Assembly (NCBI GenBank): GCA_016219175.1
Contig: JACRCD010000064.1
Coordinates: 1 to 35,844 of the forward strand
Source: Deltaproteobacteria bacterium
Lineage (GTDB): Bacteria > Desulfobacterota > Desulfobulbia > Desulfobulbales > SURF-16
Reading direction: 5' to 3'
Length of the DNA: 35,844 nt
Position numbers and translations under genes: made by a program. This document shows positions 1 to 7,489 of the stretch, piece by piece. The notes under the pieces were generated by a model that was not told the DNA's origin, ran no database searches, and was given only the letters and a program-made list of their open reading frames with translations. The number at the start of each line of letters is the position of its first letter. The stretch's first letter is position 1.

Positions 1-840
1 CTGACAGCCGATCCGGTGGGCGTACGGAAATTGATAAATTGATGGCCAAGATACACGAATGTAGTGCCACTACGAAAAATTTAAAGACGTAACGTGCTGA
101 TTATATTAGGCAAATAATTTATGCTGTTAAACTTGGGCTAATACTAGAAAAACTTTTTTCATTTTAGTCCCCTCACTTTTTAAAAAGTCCAACATGTTAT
201 TCTACAGATCTATATATCACCCCAAATTGAAGGGGTCCCCATATGTACCCGCATAGCCGGAAGCATTGGTCCTTTGACACCATATAGACGTTATCTTCTG
301 CATACTCCAATATCTTTTTCCTGACAAGCCAATTTTAAAATAATTATTGCTTTTCCGGATATCCTCCAAGATGGAGGAAGAACCAGTTTCGGGAGAACTT
401 CGAATGCGACCTATCCCTGCCGCATTACAGACAGTTTTCGAGGCGTGTCCACGGGCTGCGGAATCTCCAAAAACCGCTTCCGCATAAATAGCTGCGTTTC
501 TCCCTGGTTTTTGCCGTAAATAACAGGCCGCGCCCTCCTGGAGAGAGTCTGTTTCTCTTTCTATCGGAGAAGAAATATTCGAAAATTGGCTTGCCGCCCG
601 ATTTTCCCCTCCGTGTGGCAAGCGTGACAAAAAGGTGGGGAAGGTTACATTATTGTCGCTCGACGCTGTATTGCGCTATTCCGCTCTCCCCGATTATTTC
701 TTCCCGTGAAATATAACCCGCACCTGGGTCCGTCCCGGAGCAGGCCGGGAAATCGCCGGGAGGTCGGCGCGGGTGAGGAGGCGGCAAGTCTGCCGCTGGC
801 ATATCTTTTGCCTTGACGAGTGTCAGAAAAGAAGTTTTTT
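1..840. other. No supportable gene; leader region upstream of modA
   Basis: The first ~640 bases are AT-rich, with no open frame that resembles a known protein. A small perfect hairpin (GTAGTG/CACTAC) lies near 62-74. From about 715 the sequence turns GC-rich and could fold: ACCCGC near 716 can pair with GCGGGT near 767, enclosing several CCGGG repeats, and a 6-bp hairpin (GCGGCA/TGCCGC) lies at about 781-796. This may be a structured modA leader, but I could not match it to the Moco riboswitch or to any other class. Confidence 0.4.
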
Positions 841-842
841 AT

Positions 843-892
843 GACGTCTTGGATTCTGGGTCGCGCCTTGCGGGCCTGGAATGAGACGTCTT
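843..892. repeat. Dispersed intergenic hairpin repeat (GGATTC...GGAATGA type)
   Basis: Just upstream of modA a GGATTCTGGG...CCTGGAATGA imperfect palindrome is framed by two GACGTCTT copies (843-850 and 885-892). It belongs to the same loose class as the copies near 1888, 24748 and 26638: a GGATTCC arm, a short loop, and a GGAATGAC arm. Such elements are common non-coding repeats in proteobacterial genomes. The class assignment is by eye. Confidence 0.45.
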
Positions 893-948
893 GTCTGTAT
901 GTTCGAACAAATAACCCGAGTATTTACAACACAGTGAGGAAAGGCGTG

Positions 949-1725
949 ATGAAAATCCGATCAATTGTTCTACTGCTGGCGTTGTTCATGTGCAGCCATT
1001 TCCCCCAAGCCGCCCGGTCCGCCGAGGTGCGTCTGTCGGCTGCGGCCAGCCTGACCGAGGCGATAAAGGAAATCGGCGCGGGTTATATTAAGGAGCATCC
1101 GGAAATGAACCTGCAGACCAATTTCGGGGCCTCGGGGGCACTGGCCAAGCAGATTGTCGCAGGCGCTCCGGCTGATCTCTTTATCTCGGCGGACAGCAAG
1201 TGGCTCGATTATCTGGTCAAGGAGGGCAAGGTGTCGCCTGCAATGGTGCGGGTTTTGACCTCCAATACCCTGGTGCTGGTCGGGGATGCCAAAAATGTTG
1301 TTGCCTCGCTGGGTGATGTCACGAAATTTGAGCGTGTCGCCATGGGCAGCCCCGGCAGCGTGCCCGCCGGACTCTATGCCGAGCAGGCCATGCGGTCCGC
1401 GGGCGTGTATGAGAAGTTGCAGGCTGGGAAAAAGCTGGTCATGGCCCAGGATGTGCGCCAGGCCCTGCTCTATGCCGACCGGGGCGAGGTGGACGCCGCC
1501 TTTGTCTATCGCACCGATGGACTGCTGGCCAAAAAGGCGGTGATCCTCTATACCGTGCCGGCCGAGCTGCATGAACCCATTACCTATCCCCTGGCGCTGA
1601 CGGTTGATGGCGAGAAAAATGGCGCGGCCAGGGGTTTTTATGACTATCTGGCCGGGCCTGAGGCTAAAACGATTCTGGAAAAATACGGATTTACAGTTGG
1701 CGGATCGGCTGCCGGGTCGCGTTGA
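949..1725 (+). CDS. modA: Molybdate ABC transporter, periplasmic substrate-binding protein
   Basis: ModA binds molybdate (and tungstate) in the periplasm and delivers it to ModBC for molybdenum-cofactor synthesis. The chosen ATG at 949 follows AGGAAAGGCGTG and gives 258 residues with a typical signal peptide (MKIRS, a hydrophobic run, then ARSAEV as the likely cleavage region). The mature start has the family hallmark AASLTEA, followed by the FGASGALAKQI segment that lines the oxyanion pocket, and later VAMGSPGSVPAG and VDAAFVYRTD. The frame is open back to 820, but the extra 43 residues would precede the signal peptide and are implausible. modB and modC follow on the same strand. The 210-bp gap before modB is unusually long for this operon because a MITE-like element is inserted there. 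Confidence 0.95.
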   Translation: MKIRSIVLLLALFMCSHFPQAARSAEVRLSAAASLTEAIKEIGAGYIKEHPEMNLQTNFGASGALAKQIVAGAPADLFISADSKWLDYLVKEGKVSPAMVRVLTSNTLVLVGDAKNVVASLGDVTKFERVAMGSPGSVPAGLYAEQAMRSAGVYEKLQAGKKLVMAQDVRQALLYADRGEVDAAFVYRTDGLLAKKAVILYTVPAELHEPITYPLALTVDGEKNGAARGFYDYLAGPEAKTILEKYGFTVGGSAAGSR

Positions 1726-1746
1726 CCGGCGGGATACTTAATAATG

Positions 1747-1879
1747 GAGGCTCTTGCAAAATAAGCAAAAGAGTGCCTCCTGTCATTTCGACCGAAGGGA
1801 GAAATCTAATAAAATCAATGCAGTTAAAGATTCCTCACTGCGTTCGGAATGACACACAAGTTCATTTTGCAAGAGCCTC
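1747..1879. mobile_element. MITE-like element (133 bp) with 16-bp terminal inverted repeats
   Basis: The ends are perfect inverted repeats: GAGGCTCTTGCAAAAT at 1747-1762 and its reverse complement at 1864-1879. The element is flanked by a 4-bp direct repeat, AATG (1743-1746 and 1880-1883), which looks like a target-site duplication. Its interior has an imperfect inner palindrome: GTCATTTCGACCGAAGG near 1781 against a TTCGGAATGAC arm ending near 1853. It has no coding capacity, so it would be a non-autonomous element mobilised by a transposase elsewhere. It splits the modA-modB intergenic region. Confidence 0.8.
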
Positions 1880-1887
1880 AATGGATA

Positions 1888-1920
1888 ATGGATTCCGACT
1901 TAAAAAATGCCGGCATGACG
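1888..1920. repeat. Dispersed GGATTCC...GCATGACG hairpin repeat
   Basis: A short palindromic repeat sits immediately beside the MITE-like element and about 20 bp before modB. Its arms are GGATTCCG and CGGCATGACG around an A-rich loop. It closely resembles the copy at 26638-26668 in reverse orientation. Confidence 0.5.
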
Positions 1921-1939
1921 ACCGGCAATGGTGTGAATC

Positions 1940-2629
1940 ATGCTGACCCTCTCTCCTCAGGATATACAGGCCATCTGGCTGTCGGCCCAAGTGGCCACCG
2001 CGGCGACGCTGATTTCCGTGCCGTTCGGCTTTGTTGCCGCCTATCTTTTGGTCTTTGCGCGGGTGCCGGGCAAACCCCTGCTGGAGGGGCTGATTAATCT
2101 CCCCCTGGTGCTACCGCCGGTGGTGGTCGGTTATCTGCTGCTGTTGCTTTTTGGCCAATCAGGGATGCTGGGCGCCATGTTTCACTCCCTTGGCCTGCGC
2201 GTCGTCTTTACCCTGAGCGGCGCGGTCATCGCCTCGGCCGTGGTGGGCTTTCCCCTGCTGGTGCGCTCCATCCGCACCGGCATGGAAGACATCGACAAAC
2301 GCTATCTCCAGGCCTCGCGCACCCTGGGGGCACGCTGGTGGGACACCCTGCTCACCATCATTTTGCCCCTGTCCGGCCGGGCCGTTTTGGCCGGCATGAC
2401 GCTGATGTTTGCCCGGAGCCTGGGCGAATTTGGCGCCACCATCATCCTGGCCGGCAATATTCCCGGCGTCACCCAGACCATTCCCCTGGCCATCTACGAG
2501 TACACCAACACCCCGGGCGGCGACCGCATGGCCCTGACCCTGTGTCTGGTCTCCATTGTGTTGTCCTTTGCGGTGCTGCTGGTCAGCGAGTCCATCTCCC
2601 GCAAATTCCGGCAGAGGGCGGGGCAATGA
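1940..2629 (+). CDS. modB: Molybdate ABC transporter permease
   Basis: This is the inner-membrane channel subunit that works as a dimer with ModA and ModC to import molybdate. Its 229 residues show about five hydrophobic segments and, at about 125-143, the EAA-type coupling loop (SRTLGARWWDTLLTIILP) that docks on the ATPase. LPLVLPPVVVGYLLLLLFG and ARSLGEFGATIILAGNIPG are strongly ModB-like. The length is normal for the family. The stop codon overlaps the modC start (ATGA at 2626-2629), indicating translational coupling. There is no strong ribosome-binding site, perhaps because the repeats upstream displaced the original leader. Confidence 0.95.
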   Translation: MLTLSPQDIQAIWLSAQVATAATLISVPFGFVAAYLLVFARVPGKPLLEGLINLPLVLPPVVVGYLLLLLFGQSGMLGAMFHSLGLRVVFTLSGAVIASAVVGFPLLVRSIRTGMEDIDKRYLQASRTLGARWWDTLLTIILPLSGRAVLAGMTLMFARSLGEFGATIILAGNIPGVTQTIPLAIYEYTNTPGGDRMALTLCLVSIVLSFAVLLVSESISRKFRQRAGQ

Positions 2630-3681
2630 ATCTCGAGGTGGCGTTGCGCAAGAATTACGGTAAATTTCAGCTGAAGGTCGAGTTCAGCCTGACGGCAAAG
2701 CACTGCGGCATCTTCGGTCCTTCCGGCAGCGGCAAGTCGACCCTCATGCATCTGTTGGCCGGCCTGCTTAAACCGGATGAAGGGCGGATCATGCTGGCCG
2801 GCCGGGAGCTTTTTAACTCGAGCCGCAACCTCAATGTGCCGCCCGAGGAGCGCCGCATCGGCGTGGTTTTCCAGCACGCCCACCTTTTCCCCCATATGAG
2901 CGTGCGCCGCAATCTCCTTTACGGCTGGCGCCGCACCCCGCTTGCTGAGCGGTTGATTGATCCGGAGGCGCTTATCCGGGTCTTGCAGCTTGACCATCTG
3001 CTGGACCGGGGCGTCAATGCCCTGTCCGGCGGAGAGCGGCAGCGGGTGGCCCTGGGCCGCACCGTGCTCGCCTGTCCGCGCCTCATTCTCATGGATGAGC
3101 CGTTGAGCGGCCTGGATGAAGAGTTGAAATATCAGATTATGCCGTATCTGAAGAAGGTTTTTGGCGAATTCGATGTGCCGTTGCTCTTTATCAGCCATTC
3201 GCTGCATGAGATGCGCATGATGGCCGACGAGGTGCTGGTGTTCGAGGCAGGGGAGGTACGGGACCGGCTGCCGGCCGAGGAGCTGGCGCGCCGCAATCTG
3301 GTCACGGGCAGCCGGGGTTATGCTAACCTGCTCACCTTAAGCGCGCCGCAACCCCAGGGGGATCTCTGGCTCTACCGGTGGGGGGAAACGCCGCTCGTTC
3401 TGACCGAACCGGGCGGCATGGGCGACAATGTCTTTGAGCTGGCCGCCAAGGACATCACCCTGTTCAAACGCCATCCCGAGGCGAGCAGCGCCCGCAACAT
3501 CCTGCCCTGCCGGGTCACGGAACTCTTCGGCGTCGGCAACCGCATCGGGGTGGAGCTTGACTGCGGGGGCAACCGTTTGATCTGCCAGATTGTGCCGGAG
3601 TCGGTGCGGGAATTGGATATCCGGGAAGGCGCCGAGGTGATCGGGGTGATCAAGGCCTCCGCCTTCCGGCGGCTTTATTAA
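2626..3681 (+). CDS. modC: Molybdate ABC transporter ATP-binding protein
   Basis: ModC is the ATPase subunit that energises molybdate import. The ATG at 2626 lies in the ATGA overlap with modB and gives 351 residues. Visible motifs are Walker A GPSGSGKST (31-39), the Q-loop in VFQHAHLFPHMSV (Q83), signature LSGGERQRVALGR (133 onward), Walker B LILMDEP (about 153-159) and an H-loop ISHS. The C-terminal ~65 residues, starting at ILPCRVTELFG, form the molybdate-binding MOP/TOBE domain typical of ModC, which senses intracellular oxyanion. The frame is open much further upstream, but that part is a shadow of modB. Confidence 0.96.
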   Translation: MNLEVALRKNYGKFQLKVEFSLTAKHCGIFGPSGSGKSTLMHLLAGLLKPDEGRIMLAGRELFNSSRNLNVPPEERRIGVVFQHAHLFPHMSVRRNLLYGWRRTPLAERLIDPEALIRVLQLDHLLDRGVNALSGGERQRVALGRTVLACPRLILMDEPLSGLDEELKYQIMPYLKKVFGEFDVPLLFISHSLHEMRMMADEVLVFEAGEVRDRLPAEELARRNLVTGSRGYANLLTLSAPQPQGDLWLYRWGETPLVLTEPGGMGDNVFELAAKDITLFKRHPEASSARNILPCRVTELFGVGNRIGVELDCGGNRLICQIVPESVRELDIREGAEVIGVIKASAFRRLY

Positions 3682-3704
3682 GCGGGATGTCGGATAATAA
3701 TAAT

Positions 3705-3831
3705 GGTGGGCACGATGAAGCCGTGCCCACCCTACGGGGGCGCCGGGTAGGGTGTGCAACAGCAGTTTGTTGCGCACGCGGAGGGAAACAATACGATAAT
3801 CCCGGTGGGCACGATAAACCCGTGCCCACCC
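3705..3831. repeat. Paired GGTGGGCACG/CGTGCCCACC hairpin repeats
   Basis: Two near-identical hairpins, 3705-3731 and 3804-3830, each have a perfect 10-bp stem GGTGGGCACG/CGTGCCCACC and a short loop. Between them is a third palindromic stretch, GTGCAACAGCAG...TTGCGCAC. They lie between the convergent modC and pgpA genes, and the right-hand copy runs up to the TAG stop of pgpA. They may act as a bidirectional transcription barrier, although neither is followed by a T-run. GTAGGGTGGGCAC-type elements of this kind recur in many proteobacterial genomes. Confidence 0.75.
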
Positions 3832-4286
3832 TACCAGCCAAGCCAGGAGCGCAGCAGCTGCATGACAAGCAGGGTGTAAAGGCCGGCGATCACATCGTCG
3901 ATAACGATGCCGAGTCCGCCATGCAGGTGGGCGTCGGCCCAGCCCACCGGAAAAGGTTTGACGATGTCAAAGAAGCGGAAGAGGATAAAGGCGGTAAGGA
4001 GCGGTCCAGCCTTCACCGGCGTGTGGATGAGGCCGATGAGCATGCCGAATATTTCATCGATGACCACGATGCCGGGATCAGCCCGGTCCAGGATCTTTTC
4101 CGCGCTGCCGGCAGCCAGCACCGCCACGACAAAGATGACGCCCAGGGCGCTATAGTAGCTGGTGGGGGAAAGTCTGGTCAGCAGAAAATGCAGGGGAAAG
4201 GCGGCCAGCGTCCCCCAGGTGCCGGGCGCCTTGGGCAGGTAGCCGGTGTAGAATCCCGTGGCAATGGCCATGAACAGTTTGTCCAT
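3831..4286 (-). CDS. pgpA: Phosphatidylglycerophosphatase A
   Basis: PgpA dephosphorylates phosphatidylglycerol-phosphate to phosphatidylglycerol in the inner membrane. The ATG at 4286 overlaps the larC stop codon (TGATG) and gives 151 residues, the usual family size. Recognisable elements are the N-terminal GFYTGYLPKAPGTWGT, the acidic IVIDEIFGMLIGL motif, and FILFRFFDIVKPFPVGWAD, all characteristic of PgpA, together with several membrane helices. A longer frame upstream only re-reads larC. It is the last gene of the minus-strand housekeeping run and ends inside the hairpin repeat array. Confidence 0.93.
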   Translation of the reverse strand: MDKLFMAIATGFYTGYLPKAPGTWGTLAAFPLHFLLTRLSPTSYYSALGVIFVVAVLAAGSAEKILDRADPGIVVIDEIFGMLIGLIHTPVKAGPLLTAFILFRFFDIVKPFPVGWADAHLHGGLGIVIDDVIAGLYTLLVMQLLRSWLGW

Positions 4287-5467
4287 CAGCTCTTTCCCTG
4301 AAAGCTCTCCGGAGAGGCCTTGCTCACTTCCCGGTAAACCCTGTGCAGGGGGATTTTCTTTTCCAGCGCCACTCTGCGGCAATCCTCATATTCCGGGTAA
4401 AGCACGTCGCCGGCCGGGGTCGACACCTTTTTCACCGCCACCTCGCCCAAGTCCGTGGCTATCGTTCCTGTTTGCCGGGGCAGAGTCCAGCGGGTCTCAA
4501 GGTGATAGCGCAGACCGATGGCCGAACTCTCGGAGAGGATGCAGCGTTTCAGCTCCCAAGCGGCGGCGCAATCCGCCACCACCCGCAGCAGAAAGCCGGG
4601 CCTGCCTTTCTTCATCTGCATGGGAATCAGGGCCACATCAAGCGCCCCCTTACCAAAAAGCTGCTCGCTTAAGTAAGGGAAGCCCTCGGGCTGCCAGTCA
4701 TCAAGATGGGTTTCGATCACCACCACCTGCTGGGCCTCGTCGACCGATAGGGCAGCGCCGAGGACCAGCCGCAGCAGGTTGGGTTGTCCGTTCGCGAGTT
4801 GGCGGGAGCCCGCCCCGTAGCCCACCCGCTCTATGGTCATGGGCGGAAAGGGACCAAAAGTGCTGCCGCAACCCTTGAGGATGGCCGCCCCGGTGGGGGT
4901 GACCAGTTCCTGATTGAGATCAAGCCCGTAAACCGGCATGGATTTGACCAGCTCGCAGACAGCCGGGGCGGGCAGGGGCAGGCGGCCGTGTTCACACTCC
5001 ACCCAGCCCCGGGTCAGGGGCAGGGGGGAGGAGACGAGCTGATCGATGTTGAAGTAATGCAAACCGATGGCCGCCCCGACAATATCAATGATGGCGTCCA
5101 CCGCGCCGACCTCGTGAAAGTGCACCTCATCCAGGGTGCAGCCGTGCACCGTGGCCTCGGCCCGGGCAAGTTCGCTAAAGATGGCCAGTGATTTTTCCTT
5201 GACTGCGGGGTGCAGTTCACTCTGGTCAAGCAGGGTGCTGATGTCGGACCAGGAGCGGTGCTGGTGGGCATGGGGGATGGCGATGGTGATTTTGGTGGCG
5301 GAGAGGCTGTTGTCCCTGGTTTTCGCGACGGTTAATTCCCAGCCGTCAATGGCAAGCGCGGCCAGCTGGTCCGTGAGTGTTTGCAGGGGAAGTCCGGCAT
5401 CGATTAAGGCGCCGAGAAACATGTCGCCGCTGATGCCGGAAAAGGTGTCAACGTAGGCAACGGTCAT
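4286..5467 (-). CDS. larC: Nickel-pincer cofactor biosynthesis protein LarC
   Basis: LarC inserts nickel into the pyridinium-dithiocarboxylate precursor to make the nickel-pincer nucleotide cofactor of lactate racemase and related enzymes, in a CTP-dependent reaction. The ATG at 5467 gives 393 residues beginning MTVAYVDTFSGISGDMFLGA, the family's start. CTLDEVHFHEVGAVDAIIDIVG follows at about residues 107-128, then the C-terminal domain (VVIETHLDD onward). In some lactobacilli the protein is made by a programmed frameshift from two ORFs; here it is one continuous frame. larB and larE are not in the window. A 157-bp repeat occupies the whole gap to fmt, so there is no recognisable Shine-Dalgarno site. 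Confidence 0.9.
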   Translation of the reverse strand: MTVAYVDTFSGISGDMFLGALIDAGLPLQTLTDQLAALAIDGWELTVAKTRDNSLSATKITIAIPHAHQHRSWSDISTLLDQSELHPAVKEKSLAIFSELARAEATVHGCTLDEVHFHEVGAVDAIIDIVGAAIGLHYFNIDQLVSSPLPLTRGWVECEHGRLPLPAPAVCELVKSMPVYGLDLNQELVTPTGAAILKGCGSTFGPFPPMTIERVGYGAGSRQLANGQPNLLRLVLGAALSVDEAQQVVVIETHLDDWQPEGFPYLSEQLFGKGALDVALIPMQMKKGRPGFLLRVVADCAAAWELKRCILSESSAIGLRYHLETRWTLPRQTGTIATDLGEVAVKKVSTPAGDVLYPEYEDCRRVALEKKIPLHRVYREVSKASPESFQGKS

Positions 5468-5624
5468 TTTTGATGATTTCGTAAAAAGCAATTTTCGGGG
5501 ATGGCTAAGCAAAAATCGTCAAATGCGAGGCGCGCAAATTTCGAGGAATGAGGCGTACTCGGGTACGCCGCAGTGACGAGATAATTTGCAGCAACGAAGC
5601 AGCTGGCGACTTTTTGCGACGCCC
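5468..5624. repeat. ~160-bp dispersed palindromic repeat, copy 1
   Basis: The entire gap between the fmt stop and the larC start is one repeat. Read on the minus strand it begins with GGCGTCGCAAAAAG, has a central GGCGTACCCGAGTACGCC palindrome, contains GCTTAGCCATC, and ends TTTTTACGAAATCATCAAAA directly before the larC ATG. Two further copies lie at about 10451-10612 and 23094-23262, sharing the same ordered blocks with diverged spacers. Confidence 0.8.
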
Positions 5625-6575
5625 TCATTTTTTGCCGAACCGCAGTCCTACCTGCAGCGGCCTGCCCTGAAGAAAGGCGGTGACAGGCATGCGGTTGGCG
5701 CCCTCCCGCTGTATTTCGCGGACCAGGAGATAGTCGTGGCCGGCGGCGATCACCAGCCCGTCCCGGTCGATGCGGCACAGGGTGCCGGGCGGCTCGGTGG
5801 GTTCACCCTGGATGACCTCCGGGGAGAAAAAACGGAGCCACTGGCCGGTGTGGGTGGTGAAGGCCAGGGGCCACGGATCAAGACCGCGGATAAGGCAGCT
5901 GATTTCGTGGGCCGGCCTCTTCCAGTCAATCTCCGCCTCATCCTTGCTGATCATCGGCGCCTCGGTGGCAAGATGATTGTCCTGTTTACGGGGCGGCAGT
6001 TTATCCTTGCGCAGCAATTCCAGGGCCTCAATGAGCAGACTGCCGCCGAGTTTGGACATCTTGACGGCCAGGGTGGCCGAGGTGTCGTCCTCCTTGATGG
6101 GCAAACTTTCCTGCAGCAGTATGTCGCCGGTGTCCATGCCTTCATCCATCTGCATGATGGTGATGCCGGTTTCGTGGTCGCCGTTCAAGAGGGCGCGCTG
6201 GACCGGGGCGGCCCCGCGATAGGCGGGCAGCAGGGAGCCATGCACATTGATGGTGCCAAGCGGCGGCAGGCGCAGCAGCGGTCCGGGCAGAATCCTGCCA
6301 TAGGCCGTGACAATAATGACATCCGGGTCAAACTCCCGGATGGTGTCGAGATATTCCTCTGTTCTGATTTTTTCCGGTTGCAGCACCGGGATGGAGGATT
6401 TTTCGGCCAGTATCTTCACCGGCGGCGGGGCCAGTTTCCTGCCCCTGCCCTTGGGCCGGTCAGGCTGGGTGACCACGGCCACCACATTTTCATTGTGATC
6501 GAGCAGCGCCTGCAGGCTGGGCACGGCAAAGTCAGGGGTGCCCATGAAAATGACGCGGTTAATCCTGTTTATCAT
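5625..6575 (-). CDS. fmt: Methionyl-tRNA formyltransferase
   Basis: Fmt formylates initiator Met-tRNA using 10-formyl-tetrahydrofolate. Its 316 residues match the usual size. The N-terminal Rossmann-like domain shows VIFMGTPDFAVPSLQALL and VTQPDRPKGRGRKL. The formyl-donor/catalytic region is INVHGSLLPAYRGAAPVQ with GITIMQMDEGMDTGDIL. A smaller C-terminal tRNA-binding domain follows. The start at 6575 lies inside the 3' end of def (17-nt overlap), consistent with translational coupling. The pairing of def and fmt is a conserved bacterial arrangement, since Def later removes the formyl group that Fmt adds. Confidence 0.96.
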   Translation of the reverse strand: MINRINRVIFMGTPDFAVPSLQALLDHNENVVAVVTQPDRPKGRGRKLAPPPVKILAEKSSIPVLQPEKIRTEEYLDTIREFDPDVIIVTAYGRILPGPLLRLPPLGTINVHGSLLPAYRGAAPVQRALLNGDHETGITIMQMDEGMDTGDILLQESLPIKEDDTSATLAVKMSKLGGSLLIEALELLRKDKLPPRKQDNHLATEAPMISKDEAEIDWKRPAHEISCLIRGLDPWPLAFTTHTGQWLRFFSPEVIQGEPTEPPGTLCRIDRDGLVIAAGHDYLLVREIQREGANRMPVTAFLQGRPLQVGLRFGKK

Positions 6576-7092
6576 CTAAAGCCGCCTGTTCCTCCAGGAG
6601 TTGTTTCCTGCGTTTTTTCTTGTACAGGGTTTTTTTCAGGGAGCTCAGATGATCGATGAAAAGTTTGCCGTGCAAATGATCGACCTCATGCTGGATGACC
6701 CTGGCAAACCAGCCGTCCGCCTCGAATTCCACCTGGGCGCCGTCGAGATTACAGGCCCGCACCCTGATGTGGGCAAAACGCTTGACAGTGGCCGCGTAGT
6801 CCACCACGCTCAGACAACCCTCTTCCTCGACCTCGGCCCCCTCCCCCTCTAAAATCTCGGGATTTATCAGGGGGATCAGTTTGTTTTTCTCTTCCTTGGG
6901 ACTGATGTCGATAACCACCACCTGAATCGCCAAGCCTATCTGGTTGGCGGCCAGGCCGACCCCTGGGGCGGCGTACATGGTCTCGGCCATGTCGGACACG
7001 AGTTTTTTCAGTTCCTCATTGAACTCGGTGACGGGAGCGGCTTTCTGGCGCAGTACCGGATTGGGATATTTTATGATTTCTCGGATCGGCAT
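6559..7092 (-). CDS. def: Peptide deformylase
   Basis: Def removes the N-formyl group from nascent proteins and needs a divalent metal. All three active-site motifs are visible in the 177 residues: GVGLAANQ (44-51), EGCLSV (91-96, with the metal-ligand Cys) and QHEVDHLHG (HEVDH at 135-139). The basic and acidic C-terminal tail (KKTLYKKKRRKQLLEEQ) is typical of proteobacterial Def helix extensions. The gene overlaps fmt at its 3' end. Upstream lies the presumed 6S RNA on the other strand, so the def promoter must be in 7093-7300. Confidence 0.96.
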   Translation of the reverse strand: MPIREIIKYPNPVLRQKAAPVTEFNEELKKLVSDMAETMYAAPGVGLAANQIGLAIQVVVIDISPKEEKNKLIPLINPEILEGEGAEVEEEGCLSVVDYAATVKRFAHIRVRACNLDGAQVEFEADGWFARVIQHEVDHLHGKLFIDHLSSLKKTLYKKKRRKQLLEEQAALDDKQD

Positions 7093-7299
7093 GTTTGATA
7101 GAGTGGTGATGTTGATTTTATTTTCTGCATGTATCTATAGCAAAGGTAATGTTTTTTTACCAGTCTGATTTGCAAAAGATTTAGAAGCCGTTTCTGAGGC
7201 AAAATCTGCTTGACTCCGCCTTTACAAAAAATATGACAACCAGTGATTAGAGATGGTTCGTATATTTATGTGTTTAGTAATTATTACAAATAAGCATTT

Positions 7300-7488
7300 G
7301 CTTCCTTGAGGTCAAGCCGCAAGCGGGCGGCAAGAAACAGCCCGGTTTGCGGCCGGGAGCAACAGGTCAAGCCCTGGAGGGAGGCGATAGCAAGTCCCGG
7401 CCACTGGGAAACAGTTTGAGCGGATGTTGAGGAAGATGATGAGAAGGATCCCCACCGGTCCGTAAGGGAAGGATGGGGATTTTTTTTT
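7300..7488 (+). ncRNA. ssrS: Candidate 6S RNA (rod-shaped structured RNA with terminator)
   Basis: The sequence folds into a long rod. Consecutive paired blocks are CTTCC 7301-7305/GGAAG 7431-7435, TCAA 7312-7315/TTGA 7427-7430, CCGC 7317-7320/GCGG 7420-7423, AAAC 7335-7338/GTTT 7414-7417, CCCGGT 7341-7346/ACTGGG 7403-7408 and GGCCGGGA 7351-7358/TCCCGGCC 7395-7402, with a large one-sided bulge at 7321-7334. This is the layout of 6S RNA, which mimics an open promoter and sequesters RNA polymerase. Local similarity to the E. coli molecule is seen by eye (GCAAGCGGGC on the 5' side; ACAG...GCGG...GAGGA on the 3' side). An intrinsic terminator on the same strand follows. It lacks the conserved SRP RNA loop. 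The fold is strong evidence for an RNA; the 6S name is an inference. Confidence 0.55.
7448..7488 (+). terminator. Intrinsic terminator of the candidate 6S RNA
   Basis: ATCCCCA at 7448-7454 pairs with TGGGGAT at 7474-7480, followed directly by eight T residues (7481-7488). The T-run is on the plus strand, so it cannot serve the minus-strand rhodanese gene that ends at 7490. No protein gene on the plus strand precedes it, which supports a plus-strand RNA gene. Confidence 0.85.
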
Positions 7489-7489
7489 A

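Noticed and set aside
217-630. 137-residue minus-strand frame near the left edge
   Set aside because: No recognisable motif or hydrophobic pattern, composition looks like random translation, and no ribosome-binding site.
700-800. Possible molybdenum-cofactor riboswitch in the modA leader
   Set aside because: The region can fold, but I could not find the conserved nucleotides of the Moco class, so I report only a structured leader.
7361-7394. Signal-recognition-particle RNA for the 7300-7488 transcript
   Set aside because: The conserved GGAAGGAAGCAGCC-type loop of SRP RNA is absent.
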